A stretch of DNA of 5,258 nt from Actinomycetes bacterium (GCA_022600695.1 JAHZJY010000267.1:1-5258); one strand, 5' to 3'; shown: positions 1 to 5,258, counted from the first letter of the stretch. Notes: generated from the sequence alone by a model not told the origin. Made by a program: numbers and translations.

Positions 1-790
1 AGTAGCCGATGGCCGAGGCGCTGACGAAAGCCTTCAGCCCCGCGGTGCCGGCGGCCGTCTCAGCCAGGCGCCGGGTGGGCTCGATCCGGGAGTCCCGGAT
101 GGCCCGCCGGTGCGATTCAGTGAAACGGCCGGCGATGGACGCGCCCGCAAGGTGCACCACCGCATCCACTCCGTCGAGCAGATCGGCCGCGGGTTGGCCC
201 GGATTCCAACGTCTCTCGTCGGGGCCGGCGGGGTCGCCCCGAACCAGCCTGATCACCCGGTGCCCGCCGGTGCTCAGAAATGCCGACAGTGCGGTGCCCA
301 CCAGGCCGGAGGAACCGGTTATCGCGACGACCAGCGGTCCCGCTCCGGCGGCCGCGGCATCGGAATGGGCGGCGAGGTCCTCGGAGAGCTGACGGTGCCG
401 ATAGGCGAAGGTCGACCGCAGCGCTGCACCGGGAACGGTCGTATCGACGATGTCGTGCACCCGGGTGGTTCCGCCGCCGGCGTCACTGTAGCGATGGGTG
501 TGCCGCCACCAGCCGATGATCCGGGGCGGCAGTGTCATCAGACCGTCCGACGAGAGCACGTCGACGAACTGGTGCGGCGGGTCATAACCCGCGGGATCGT
601 GTTGGGCGACCCAGAGCAGGCCGCCCGGCAGTCCGAGAATCGCCTGCCCGTCGGCCAGCGACTCCGTTTCCTTGACGACCCGCATCGGCTGCCAGGGCGG
701 CACCAGCCTCCGCATGGCGCCGCGACGGGTGTGCCAGGCGAACACCTCATCAAGGGGGTGGCCGACGATACTGGCGTACTCGATACTCAT
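1..790 (-). CDS. TIGR01777-type SDR epimerase with N-terminal SRPBCC-like domain (partial, 3' end outside window)
   Basis: Reading from ATG 790-788, 263 complete codons run open to the window edge. Residues 1-145 look like an SRPBCC/START-type domain (start MSIEYASIVGHPLDEVFAWH, later PPWQPMRV and the aromatic IIGWWRHTHRYSD). A Rossmann domain follows: GSSGLVG at 159-165 is the glycine-rich NAD(P) loop, HLAGASI at 213-219 follows a core strand, and the visible part ends at SASAIGY, just where the family's conserved tyrosine segment begins. This matches the YfcH/TIGR01777 group of atypical SDRs, often labelled NAD-dependent epimerase or SulA-like; the substrate is unknown. Stand-alone members are about 300 residues, and fused ones about 450, so roughly 180 residues are probably missing. 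The gene starts 33 nt after the Rv2144c-like gene, with a good ribosome site (GAAGGG, 6-nt spacing), so co-transcription is likely. The family call is firm; enzymatic activity is inferred. Confidence 0.88.
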   Translation of the reverse strand, partial: MSIEYASIVGHPLDEVFAWHTRRGAMRRLVPPWQPMRVVKETESLADGQAILGLPGGLLWVAQHDPAGYDPPHQFVDVLSSDGLMTLPPRIIGWWRHTHRYSDAGGGTTRVHDIVDTTVPGAALRSTFAYRHRQLSEDLAAHSDAAAAGAGPLVVAITGSSGLVGTALSAFLSTGGHRVIRLVRGDPAGPDERRWNPGQPAADLLDGVDAVVHLAGASIAGRFTESHRRAIRDSRIEPTRRLAETAAGTAGLKAFVSASAIGY

Positions 791-796
791 GACAAA

Positions 797-802
797 CCCT
801 TC
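797..802 (-). promoter_or_regulatory. Ribosome binding site of the SDR gene
   Basis: GAAGGG on the minus strand ends 6 nt before the ATG at 790. It supports this start codon. Confidence 0.7.
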
Positions 803-823
803 AGCCCGTGCGGAAAGTGCGGA

Positions 824-1408
824 TCACGGCTCGTCGCGCTGCACATCCGCGGCAGCCGACTCGTCGAGGTCTGCCTCGGCGGTGTCCTCGTCGACTGCCC
901 CGTCATCGATGACGTGGACGGCGTCCTCCTCAGCCGGGACCGGAAAGTCCGGTTCGTCGTCGCTGGGAATGTCGTAGTCGGGTTCCTCGTGCACCACCTC
1001 TTCCGGGTGGTCCTCGATCGCGATCTCCGTCTCGAGGTTCTCGTCCTCGCCCGCGCCTGCGGCCTCTTCTTCCACCGCATCCTCTTCTTCCACCGCATCG
1101 GCGATCGCGGTCGCCTCGGAGGACCCCGCGACCGGTTCCGGGACGGATTCCGGGTCCGGTTCGATGACTTCGGTCTCGGCTGCCAGCACAGCCGCCGGCG
1201 GCGCTGCGGCCGCCGAATCCGCAGCCCCGGAAACCGCCGCCGGGGCCCGGCGTTGCGCGCGGTCCCGAATGGCGTCGCCAATCAACAGCAGAACTCCGAG
1301 GGCGCTGGCACCGATACACACCCAGGCCACCAGCTCATTGCTGGTAGCCACCGCGGCGACCAGCGCCGCCAGGCCGATTACCGCCAGCACCAACGCCACG
1401 ATCAGCAT
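824..1408 (-). CDS. Rv2144c-like membrane protein with long acidic C-terminal tail
   Basis: This 194-residue protein has two hydrophobic segments, about residues 2-22 and 26-45, joined by a short polar turn (TSNE). The basic stretch RDRAQRR at 48-54 follows, so both ends should lie in the cytoplasm. Everything after about residue 60 is low-complexity and rich in Ala, Glu, Asp and Pro, strongly acidic and probably disordered. It includes an exact tandem DAVEEE repeat at 104-115. The N-terminal hairpin and the position directly after wag31 match M. tuberculosis Rv2144c, which as I recall is only about 118 residues, so the tail here is much longer. The start ATG has a GAGGT ribosome site at good spacing and lies 37 nt after the wag31 stop, suggesting an operon. 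Function is unknown; a tie to polar growth is only inferred from the neighbour. Confidence 0.85.
   Translation of the reverse strand: MLIVALVLAVIGLAALVAAVATSNELVAWVCIGASALGVLLLIGDAIRDRAQRRAPAAVSGAADSAAAAPPAAVLAAETEVIEPDPESVPEPVAGSSEATAIADAVEEEDAVEEEAAGAGEDENLETEIAIEDHPEEVVHEEPDYDIPSDDEPDFPVPAEEDAVHVIDDGAVDEDTAEADLDESAAADVQRDEP
1063..1098 (-). repeat. Exact tandem duplication of 18 bp inside the acidic tail
   Basis: Bases 1063-1080 and 1081-1098 are identical (plus strand cctcttcttccaccgcat). The unit is a multiple of three, so the frame is kept and the protein gains a second DAVEEE. It looks like a recent slippage or duplication event, because no base differs between the copies. Confidence 0.95.
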
Positions 1409-1414
1409 CGTTGG

Positions 1415-1419
1415 ACCTC
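1415..1419 (-). promoter_or_regulatory. Ribosome binding site of the Rv2144c-like gene
   Basis: GAGGT on the minus strand lies 6 nt before the ATG at 1408, within the 37-nt gap after wag31. It supports the chosen start. Confidence 0.65.
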
Positions 1420-1445
1420 ACGCGGCACGGAGCTGATACGCACCC

Positions 1446-2222
1446 CTACTGGTATTGGGTGTATCCACCGTCGCCCGAGTCGACGGGTGCGGCCGAGCCG
1501 CGCTGGCCCAACTCCTCGAGTTGAGACTCCAGATAGGTCTTCAACCGGGTGCGGTACTCGCGCTCGAAGGTTCGCAGCTGCTCGAGCCGGCCCTCCAACA
1601 CGGTGCGCTGCTGATTGATGGTATTCATCAGTTCGGAGTGCTTACGCTCCGCGTCGGCTTGCAACAGGTCAGCCTTCTCATGCGCCTGGCGGAGCTGAGT
1701 CTCGGAACGGGATTGCGCATCGGAAAGCATGGCGTCAGCGCGTTGCCGGGATTCGTTGAGCGTCGTGTCGGCGATATAGCGGGCTTCGGACACGATCTGA
1801 TCGGCACTGGCCTGGGCCTCGGCGACCATCCGATCGGCATCGGAGCGGGCGGTGCCGGTCAGTCGGTCGGCCGTGTCCTGAGCGAGGCTGAGCACGCGGG
1901 CGGCTTTGAGCCCCTCATCCTCATTGGCCGAAACAGCAGCCGGCACACTGTCCACCACCGGCTGCGCGACCGACTCGGGCTCGGGCTCGGGCTGTTGCAG
2001 GGGGATCGCCTGGGTCGGCGGACCGCCGGCCCGCGCCGCCATCATCTCCTGATCGAGTTCACCGACCCGCTGGCGCAGGTCGGCGTTCTCCTCCACGAGC
2101 CGGGCGAGTTCGGTCTCCACCAGATCGAGGAAGGCGTCGACCTCATCCTCGTTGTAGCCACGCTTGCCGATGGGCGGCTTGCTGAACGCCACGTTGTGCA
2201 CGTCGGCCGGTGTCAGTGGCAT
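1446..2222 (-). CDS. wag31: DivIVA-family polar growth protein Wag31
   Basis: The protein has 258 residues (about 260 in M. tuberculosis). Wag31 sits on the inner membrane at the poles and septum, senses negative curvature and organises mycobacterial tip growth and wall synthesis. The N-terminal DivIVA membrane-targeting domain is clear: [17 protein letters not shown], then [17 protein letters not shown] (20-36) leading into a short coiled coil to about 60. A Pro/Glu-rich linker (about 65-105) carries TQAIP; its Thr70 aligns with Thr73 of M. tuberculosis Wag31, the site phosphorylated by PknA/PknB. A long coiled coil (about 105-240) follows, with [16 protein letters not shown] and [25 protein letters not shown]. 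The end (YTQYQ) differs from the M. tuberculosis tail as I recall it. A strong ribosome site precedes ATG 2222, and a 226-nt gap separates it from yggT, consistent with its own promoter. Confidence 0.98.
   Translation of the reverse strand: MPLTPADVHNVAFSKPPIGKRGYNEDEVDAFLDLVETELARLVEENADLRQRVGELDQEMMAARAGGPPTQAIPLQQPEPEPESVAQPVVDSVPAAVSANEDEGLKAARVLSLAQDTADRLTGTARSDADRMVAEAQASADQIVSEARYIADTTLNESRQRADAMLSDAQSRSETQLRQAHEKADLLQADAERKHSELMNTINQQRTVLEGRLEQLRTFEREYRTRLKTYLESQLEELGQRGSAAPVDSGDGGYTQYQ
1975..1992 (-). repeat. Hexamer run coding an EP repeat in the Wag31 linker
   Basis: The plus strand carries three consecutive copies of ctcggg, coding the EPEPE stretch near residues 78-83 of Wag31. 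It is a short in-frame repeat in the variable linker, next to the phosphorylated-threonine segment. Confidence 0.75.
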
Positions 2223-2227
2223 ATCTG

Positions 2228-2235
2228 CCCCTTCC
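2228..2235 (-). promoter_or_regulatory. Ribosome binding site of wag31
   Basis: GGAAGGGG on the minus strand lies 5 nt before the ATG at 2222. It is purine-only and is one of the strongest ribosome sites in the window, fitting an abundant structural protein. Confidence 0.75.
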
Positions 2236-2264
2236 GCTGGGACGGTGGATGGAAGTCGGTCTGC

Positions 2265-2293
2265 ATTGTAGACGGTCTTCCCAGTCGTTCCGT
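2265..2293 (-). promoter_or_regulatory. Candidate promoter for wag31 (-10 TACAAT)
   Basis: TACAAT at 2270-2265 differs from the SigA -10 consensus by one base and would place a start near 2258, giving a leader of about 35 nt. At 17-nt spacing the upstream hexamer (2293-2288, ACGGAA) is a poor match to TTGACA. Mycobacterial SigA promoters often have weak -35 boxes, so the call rests mainly on the -10 and the large gap. Confidence 0.45.
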
Positions 2294-2304
2294 ACTTTAA
2301 CTGG
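2281..2304. repeat. Short inverted repeat overlapping the wag31 -35 region
   Basis: CCAGT (2281-2285) and ACTGG (2300-2304) form 5-bp arms around a 14-nt centre just upstream of the candidate -10. It could be a protein-binding site or chance; the arms are short. Confidence 0.25.
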
Positions 2305-2448
2305 CGCCCATCGTGTCACACCAGACTCGCCGGTTACAGAGATGCAGGGAATTAAGACCGAAACTCAGAGATTCACCACACAGCCAAATCCAGGATGATC
2401 GGCACCAGAAGGCTCGGGTATCGGCGCCGGGATGGCCCGGGGCGGCGG

Positions 2449-2739
2449 TCAGGCAGCTGCCCCGAACGCCAGTTGCATACCGATGAACGCGAGCAGCAGC
2501 AGCACCATGATGGAGAAATCCAGCCTGACCGCGCCGATGGTCAGCTGCGGGATGATCCGCCGCAACAGCTTCACCGGCGGATCGGTGACGGTCATGATGA
2601 CCTCGAGGATCACGACCGTGACACCACGCGGCTGCCAGTCCCGGCTGAAGGAGCGAATGAACTCCACGACGATCCGGGCTATCAGTAAAAGCCAGAACAG
2701 AAACAGCGCGAAGCCGAGGATTCCGAAGAACAGCGTCAC
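2449..2739 (-). CDS. YggT-family integral membrane protein (Rv2146c-like)
   Basis: The product is a 96-residue protein when read from GTG 2739-2737. Two membrane segments are plain, at about 4-27 (FFGILGFALFLFWLLLIARIV) and 74-93 (FSIMVLLLLAFIGMQLAFGA). Between them lie the family's conserved polar features, EFIRSFSRDW and TDPPVKLLRRIIP (52-64). The frame stays open upstream to an ATG at 2787, which would add 16 polar residues (MRWCPSHPL...). I prefer the GTG because it gives the length I recall for M. tuberculosis Rv2146c, starts at the hydrophobic helix, and has TAAGGA 10 nt upstream, whereas the ATG has no clear ribosome site. YggT proteins lie beside sepF or divIVA in many Gram-positives and chloroplast lineages. 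Their role is not settled; links to osmotic stress and to division or thylakoid organisation have been proposed. Confidence 0.9.
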   Translation of the reverse strand: MTLFFGILGFALFLFWLLLIARIVVEFIRSFSRDWQPRGVTVVILEVIMTVTDPPVKLLRRIIPQLTIGAVRLDFSIMVLLLLAFIGMQLAFGAAA

Positions 2740-2749
2740 CTGGGGGCGG

Positions 2750-2755
2750 TCCTTA
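2750..2755 (-). promoter_or_regulatory. Ribosome binding site that decides the yggT start
   Basis: TAAGGA on the minus strand ends 10 nt before GTG 2739 and lies inside the longer ATG-2787 reading. Its position argues for the shorter protein. Confidence 0.5.
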
Positions 2756-2851
2756 CCTGACAGCGGATGAGACGGGCACCAGCGCATCGTGGCGCGGCGA
2801 CCGCCAGCCTACCGATATCGCGCAGAGACGCCTCGGCCGCCGGCGGAAGCG

Positions 2852-3562
2852 CTACTGGTAGCTGTAGAAACCGGCCTCGGCGATCCGGCGGCGCTCCTCG
2901 GCGCTGACGTCCACGTCGGCCGGGGCAAGCAGGAAGACCTTGGTGGCGACCTTGTCGAAGGAACCACGAAGCGCGAACGCCAGACCGGCGGCGAAATCGA
3001 CCAGCCGCTTGGCATCGGCATTGTCCATTGTCACCAGATCCATGATCACCGGTTGGCCGTCCCGGAAGCGCTCGCCGATGGTGCGGGCCTCGTTGTAGTC
3101 CTTCGGGCGCAGGGTGGTGATCTTCGACAGCGGGCTGCCCTCCTCGAACAACATGGCCATCCGCCGCGGATCCATCGCCAGGGCGCCCCGGGTCGAGCCG
3201 CGCAGTGCGCCGAACCGGGACGACGCATGCGGGCGATCGAACTCCCGCGGCCTGAACCGTGGCTCGTCGGTGTAGCTCGGCCGGAAGCCGCCGGTCGGCG
3301 GGTAGTCGGGCTCGCGGTCGTCGTAGTCATGGGCCAGCCGGGGGTCGCGTTCGTCGTACCGGCCGCCGTCCCGAGGGCCGTCGTACCGGCCGCCGTCCCG
3401 GAGGCCGTCATAACCCTCGTCGTCGGCGAACCGGTCGCCACGGCGCGAGTAACCCCGCCCGCGCAGGCCGCCGGGCTCCCGCTCGTCGTCGTAGTACTCG
3501 TCGTCATAGTCGTCCATCGGTGCCATGCCGAAATAGGCCTTGACCTTGTGGAGAGTGCTCAT
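2852..3562 (-). CDS. sepF: SepF, membrane anchor of FtsZ
   Basis: The protein has 236 residues. SepF binds the FtsZ C-terminal peptide and tethers the ring to the membrane; in Actinobacteria, which lack FtsA and ZipA, it is the main anchor. The N-terminus [15 protein letters not shown] is a short amphipathic helix of the kind that inserts in the membrane. Residues 16-130 are a charged, Asp/Arg/Gly/Tyr-rich flexible linker with two near-identical nine-residue repeats ([18 protein letters not shown], 53-70). The SepF core spans about 145-226: [54 protein letters not shown] and [11 protein letters not shown]. The ATG has AGAAGGGT upstream at good spacing. It lies 75 nt after yggS and 112 nt before yggT, so it may have its own promoter in addition to read-through. 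Confidence 0.97.
   Translation of the reverse strand: MSTLHKVKAYFGMAPMDDYDDEYYDDEREPGGLRGRGYSRRGDRFADDEGYDGLRDGGRYDGPRDGGRYDERDPRLAHDYDDREPDYPPTGGFRPSYTDEPRFRPREFDRPHASSRFGALRGSTRGALAMDPRRMAMLFEEGSPLSKITTLRPKDYNEARTIGERFRDGQPVIMDLVTMDNADAKRLVDFAAGLAFALRGSFDKVATKVFLLAPADVDVSAEERRRIAEAGFYSYQ
3353..3406 (-). repeat. Two 27-bp near-identical tandem units in the sepF linker
   Basis: Bases 3353-3379 and 3380-3406 differ at two positions only. Each codes nine residues of pattern G-x-R-D-G-G-R-Y-D. The unit keeps the frame, so the copy number can change linker length without disrupting the protein. Confidence 0.9.
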
Positions 3563-3569
3563 CCGCGGG

Positions 3570-3577
3570 ACCCTTCT
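3570..3577 (-). promoter_or_regulatory. Ribosome binding site of sepF
   Basis: AGAAGGGT on the minus strand ends 7 nt before ATG 3562 and supports that start, which preserves the amphipathic helix. Confidence 0.7.
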
Positions 3578-3609
3578 GCAGAACTTCGGTGTCGGTAATG
3601 CTGATGTTC

Positions 3610-3635
3610 GTGATGAAGCTGTGACTAGAGTGACT
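3610..3635 (-). promoter_or_regulatory. Candidate MtrA-like direct repeats upstream of sepF
   Basis: On the minus strand, directly after the yggS stop, three related words follow each other: GTCAC (3634-3630), GTCAC (3625-3621) and ATCAC (3614-3610). The last two start 11 nt apart, the spacing described for paired GTNAC-type half-sites of the actinobacterial response regulator MtrA; the first pair is 9 nt apart. The second half-site of the 11-nt pair has A in place of G. This is a pattern match by eye only. Confidence 0.3.
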
Positions 3636-3637
3636 GC

Positions 3638-4414
3638 TCAGGGAGACGTTAGAGGACGCCGGCCCATTAACGCTGTACCGACACGCACACAGGTCGAACC
3701 GTGTCGGACGGCGGCTTCGAGATCGCCGGACATGCCGGCGGACAGTTCCGTGGCGCCGGGATGGCTGCTCAGCACGCGGCGATGCTCGGTCGCCAACGCC
3801 GCGAACGCCCGGTCGGGGTCTGAACCCAACGGCGGGACCGCCATCAGTCCCACAAGTTCGAGGGCTCCGGAATCGGCGATCTGCCCGCACAGCAGATCAA
3901 CCCCCGCCGAATTGTCCATCGCGACCCCGCCGCGACTGATGTCGCCGTCCAGGCTGATCTGGACGAAAACACGCAGCCGGCCGCGGCGACGTCCGTCGGC
4001 CAGGGCCTGCTCGGCGGCCCGGTCCAGCGCCGTGACCACTTTGGCGGTGGAGACCGAATGGACGGTATCTGCCCATCCCGCAATGTGTTTGGCCTTGTTT
4101 CGCTGAACCTGACCGACCATATGCCAACAGACCGGGCCTGGTTTCGGCGCCGAGTCCGCCACGGTCGGGACCAACGTGTCGAACTCGGCGATCTTGGACG
4201 AGGCTTCCTGTTCGCGTGACTCGCCGAAGGCGCGGCAACCCAGCCGCCACAGAATGGCGACATCACTGGCCGGAAAGAACTTGGTGATCGGCAGTAGTTG
4301 GATCTGCGCCACCGGCCGACCTGCCGCCTCGGCCGCCAGAGCCAGCCGTGACCGGACCGCTGCCAGACCGCGGGTCAGTTCCGCCGCCCGATCGCCGAAC
4401 GTCGGTGCTGTCAC
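3638..4414 (-). CDS. YggS/PROSC-family PLP-binding protein (Rv2148c-like)
   Basis: Read from GTG 4414-4412 the protein has 258 residues, the length I recall for M. tuberculosis Rv2148c. This family binds pyridoxal 5'-phosphate on a TIM-barrel fold resembling the alanine racemase N-domain, and acts in cytosolic PLP homeostasis rather than as a known enzyme. LLPITKFFP places the PLP lysine at Lys45. HMVGQVQRNKAKH (98-110) is the family's H-x-x-G-x-x-Q-x-N-K block, and SAGMSGDLEAAV (225-236) with GSTCVRVGTALMG (239-251) forms the phosphate-binding end. The start codon overlaps the pgeF stop as GTGA, so the two are probably translationally coupled. A GTG three codons upstream (4423) is also possible. 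The frame stays open as far as 4951, but that extension lies inside pgeF and has no family similarity. Confidence 0.95.
   Translation of the reverse strand: MTAPTFGDRAAELTRGLAAVRSRLALAAEAAGRPVAQIQLLPITKFFPASDVAILWRLGCRAFGESREQEASSKIAEFDTLVPTVADSAPKPGPVCWHMVGQVQRNKAKHIAGWADTVHSVSTAKVVTALDRAAEQALADGRRRGRLRVFVQISLDGDISRGGVAMDNSAGVDLLCGQIADSGALELVGLMAVPPLGSDPDRAFAALATEHRRVLSSHPGATELSAGMSGDLEAAVRHGSTCVRVGTALMGRRPLTSP
4411..4414 (-). other. 4-nt GTGA stop/start overlap between pgeF and yggS
   Basis: The pgeF stop TGA (4413-4411) and the yggS start GTG (4414-4412) share two bases. No strong ribosome site precedes the GTG, so terminating ribosomes probably reinitiate here. Confidence 0.75.
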
Positions 4415-5118
4415 GGCATCCACACCAGTGACGCCAGTCGACCGGTCGGAGCATCCCGGCGGTGGCTGAACAGTGCCGGATCGGCAACCGTGCAGCGCGG
4501 GTCGATATCCACCGCGGTTATCCCGGCATCGGACAGTTGACGCGCGATACCGGCCCGCAGATCCAACGCCGGAGTACCGCGCGGGGTACTGGTCCGACTG
4601 CCGGGCAGACGTGCCTCGACATCGGCGGCCATCTCTTCGGGCACCTCGTAGTTCGGCCCACTGACCGCTGGGCCGAGCAGCACCGAGATATCCGCGACGC
4701 GCGCGCCGGCGGCGATCATGGCGTCCACCGTGCGCAACACCACACCCTCGGCGGCCCCGACCCGACCGGCGTGCGCCGCCCCGACCACCCCGGCGCGGGC
4801 ATCCGCCATCAGCACCGGAACACAGTCCGCGGTCACCACCGCCAGCGCAAGCCCCGGCGTACCTGTCACGAGGGCATCGGCCGCATCGACGGATTCGACA
4901 CGCGGACCGTCGACGATCTCGACATGATCGCCGTGAACCTGGTTCATCCACACCACGTGGTCGGGCGGCAGTCCGATGGTCGACGCCAGCCGGTAGCGGT
5001 TGGCCGATACCGCGGCCGGTCGGTCACCGACGTGGTCACCGAGGTTGAAACTGTCGAATGGCGGCCGGGAGACCCCGCCGACCCTGGTGGTGGTGATGCG
5101 ACGGATGCGAACGCTCAC
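4411..5118 (-). CDS. pgeF: Peptidoglycan editing factor PgeF / YfiH laccase-fold protein (Rv2149c-like)
   Basis: This is a 235-residue protein of the Cu-oxidase_4 (YfiH/YlmD) family. The three metal ligands of the family are visible: His62 in NQVHGD, Cys99 in TADC and His116 in AAHAG. Other conserved blocks are FNLGDHVGD (24-32), LLGPAVSGPNYEV (147-159), LDLRAGIARQL and RCTVADPALFSHRRD. Members were long called multicopper polyphenol oxidases; E. coli YfiH (PgeF) has been tied to removing wrongly built UDP-MurNAc-L-Ser precursors, which fits a wall-synthesis locus. The usual HAGWRG reads HAGRVG here, as in mycobacterial relatives. The start is GTG 5118, only 20 nt after the ftsZ stop, with no clear ribosome site, suggesting dependence on ftsZ translation. 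The M. tuberculosis protein is annotated slightly longer at its N-terminus; no earlier start codon is apparent in this frame. Confidence 0.94.
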   Translation of the reverse strand: MSVRIRRITTTRVGGVSRPPFDSFNLGDHVGDRPAAVSANRYRLASTIGLPPDHVVWMNQVHGDHVEIVDGPRVESVDAADALVTGTPGLALAVVTADCVPVLMADARAGVVGAAHAGRVGAAEGVVLRTVDAMIAAGARVADISVLLGPAVSGPNYEVPEEMAADVEARLPGSRTSTPRGTPALDLRAGIARQLSDAGITAVDIDPRCTVADPALFSHRRDAPTGRLASLVWMP

Positions 5119-5138
5119 GGCACCAGTATCGGCGCGGT

Positions 5139-5258
5139 TCAGTGCCGCATGAACGGCGGCACGTCGACGTCGTCGTCATCGTCACCGAAGCGTGATGACC
5201 CGTTGGTACGGGCGGGCACACTGACCGGCTCGAGCGGCTGGACGGTCTCGATCGGCTC
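5139..5258 (-). CDS. ftsZ: Cell division GTPase FtsZ, C-terminal end (5' part outside window)
   Basis: Thirty-nine codons and a TGA stop are present, in frame from the window edge. They hold the end of the disordered linker (EPIETVQPLEPVSVPARTNG), an acidic run (FGDDDDDVDV) and the conserved C-terminal peptide PPFMRH. FtsZ polymerises into the division ring at mid-cell. In Actinobacteria this C-terminal peptide is the docking site for SepF and FtsW. No GTPase motif lies within the window; identification rests on the tail and on the gene order that follows (pgeF, yggS, sepF, yggT, wag31), which is the standard mycobacterial arrangement downstream of ftsZ. Confidence 0.95.
   Translation of the reverse strand, partial: EPIETVQPLEPVSVPARTNGSSRFGDDDDDVDVPPFMRH

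Noticed and set aside
1441..1461. CACCC/GGGTG inverted repeat at the wag31 stop as a terminator
   Set aside because: The arms are 5 bp, the pair overlaps coding sequence and no T-run follows; the next gene has its own ribosome site 37 nt on.
110..1618. Long plus-strand open frame of about 500 codons
   Set aside because: It lies antisense to the SDR, Rv2144c-like and wag31 genes, all of which have family-recognisable products; its translation is Arg/Gly/His-rich with no domain, typical of high-GC shadows.
1455..2300. Plus-strand 281-codon open frame opposite wag31
   Set aside because: It mirrors the wag31 codon pattern on the opposite strand and has no recognisable family features.
2313..2321. 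GTGTCACAC near-palindrome as a CRP-type site
   Set aside because: Only one TGTGA half-site is present; the matching TCACA half at 6-nt spacing is missing.
2428..2445. CCGGG/CCCGG hairpin after the yggT stop as a terminator
   Set aside because: A 5-bp GC stem with no T-run, common by chance at this GC content; too weak to call.
2789..3598. Plus-strand 269-codon open frame opposite sepF
   Set aside because: Antisense shadow of sepF; the Val/Ala-rich stretches are the complement of the linker codons.
4415..4951. N-terminal extension of the yggS frame into pgeF
   Set aside because: It would overlap pgeF for over 500 nt, is Arg/Gly/Ser-rich and lacks family similarity; GTG 4414 gives the expected length.
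1..5258. A novel defence, mobile or biosynthetic system
   Set aside because: Every gene belongs to a known family in the conserved mycobacterial ftsZ-wag31 neighbourhood; no transposase, integrase, repeat array or toxin-antitoxin pair is visible.

Overview
The window is a stretch of high-GC actinobacterial chromosome, almost certainly from a mycobacterium (Mycobacteriaceae, probably a non-tuberculous or Mycolicibacterium-like species). The DivIVA/Wag31 N-terminus, the FtsZ tail, YggT and the YggS-like protein closely resemble the M. tuberculosis Rv2150c-Rv2144c block as I remember it, although several lengths and tails differ. All eight genes lie on the minus strand, so transcription runs from the right end of the window to the left. 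Long plus-strand open frames are antisense shadows of these genes.

In transcription order: the last 39 codons of ftsZ (5258-5139); pgeF/yfiH, a peptidoglycan-editing laccase-fold protein (5118-4411); a YggS-type PLP-binding protein (4414-3638) that overlaps pgeF by 4 nt; sepF (3562-2852); a YggT-family membrane protein (start chosen at GTG 2739, to 2449); a 226-nt gap with a plausible promoter; wag31/divIVA (2222-1446); an Rv2144c-like membrane protein with an unusually long acidic tail (1408-824); and the N-terminal 263 codons of a TIGR01777-type SDR epimerase fused to an SRPBCC-like domain (790 to beyond base 1).

This is the downstream end of the dcw (division and cell wall) cluster. FtsZ forms the division ring. 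SepF anchors it to the membrane through the FtsZ C-terminal peptide, and both partners of that contact are visible here. Wag31 organises polar growth. PgeF belongs to a family that corrects peptidoglycan precursors. YggS handles PLP homeostasis, and YggT and the Rv2144c-like protein are small membrane proteins of unclear role.

I see no mobile element, CRISPR array, tRNA, rRNA or unknown multi-gene system. The points worth a second look are local: the long acidic tail with an exact 18-bp tandem duplication, repeats upstream of sepF that resemble an MtrA site, a repeat-bearing SepF linker, the wag31 leader, and a GC1/SulA-like SDR beside the division genes.
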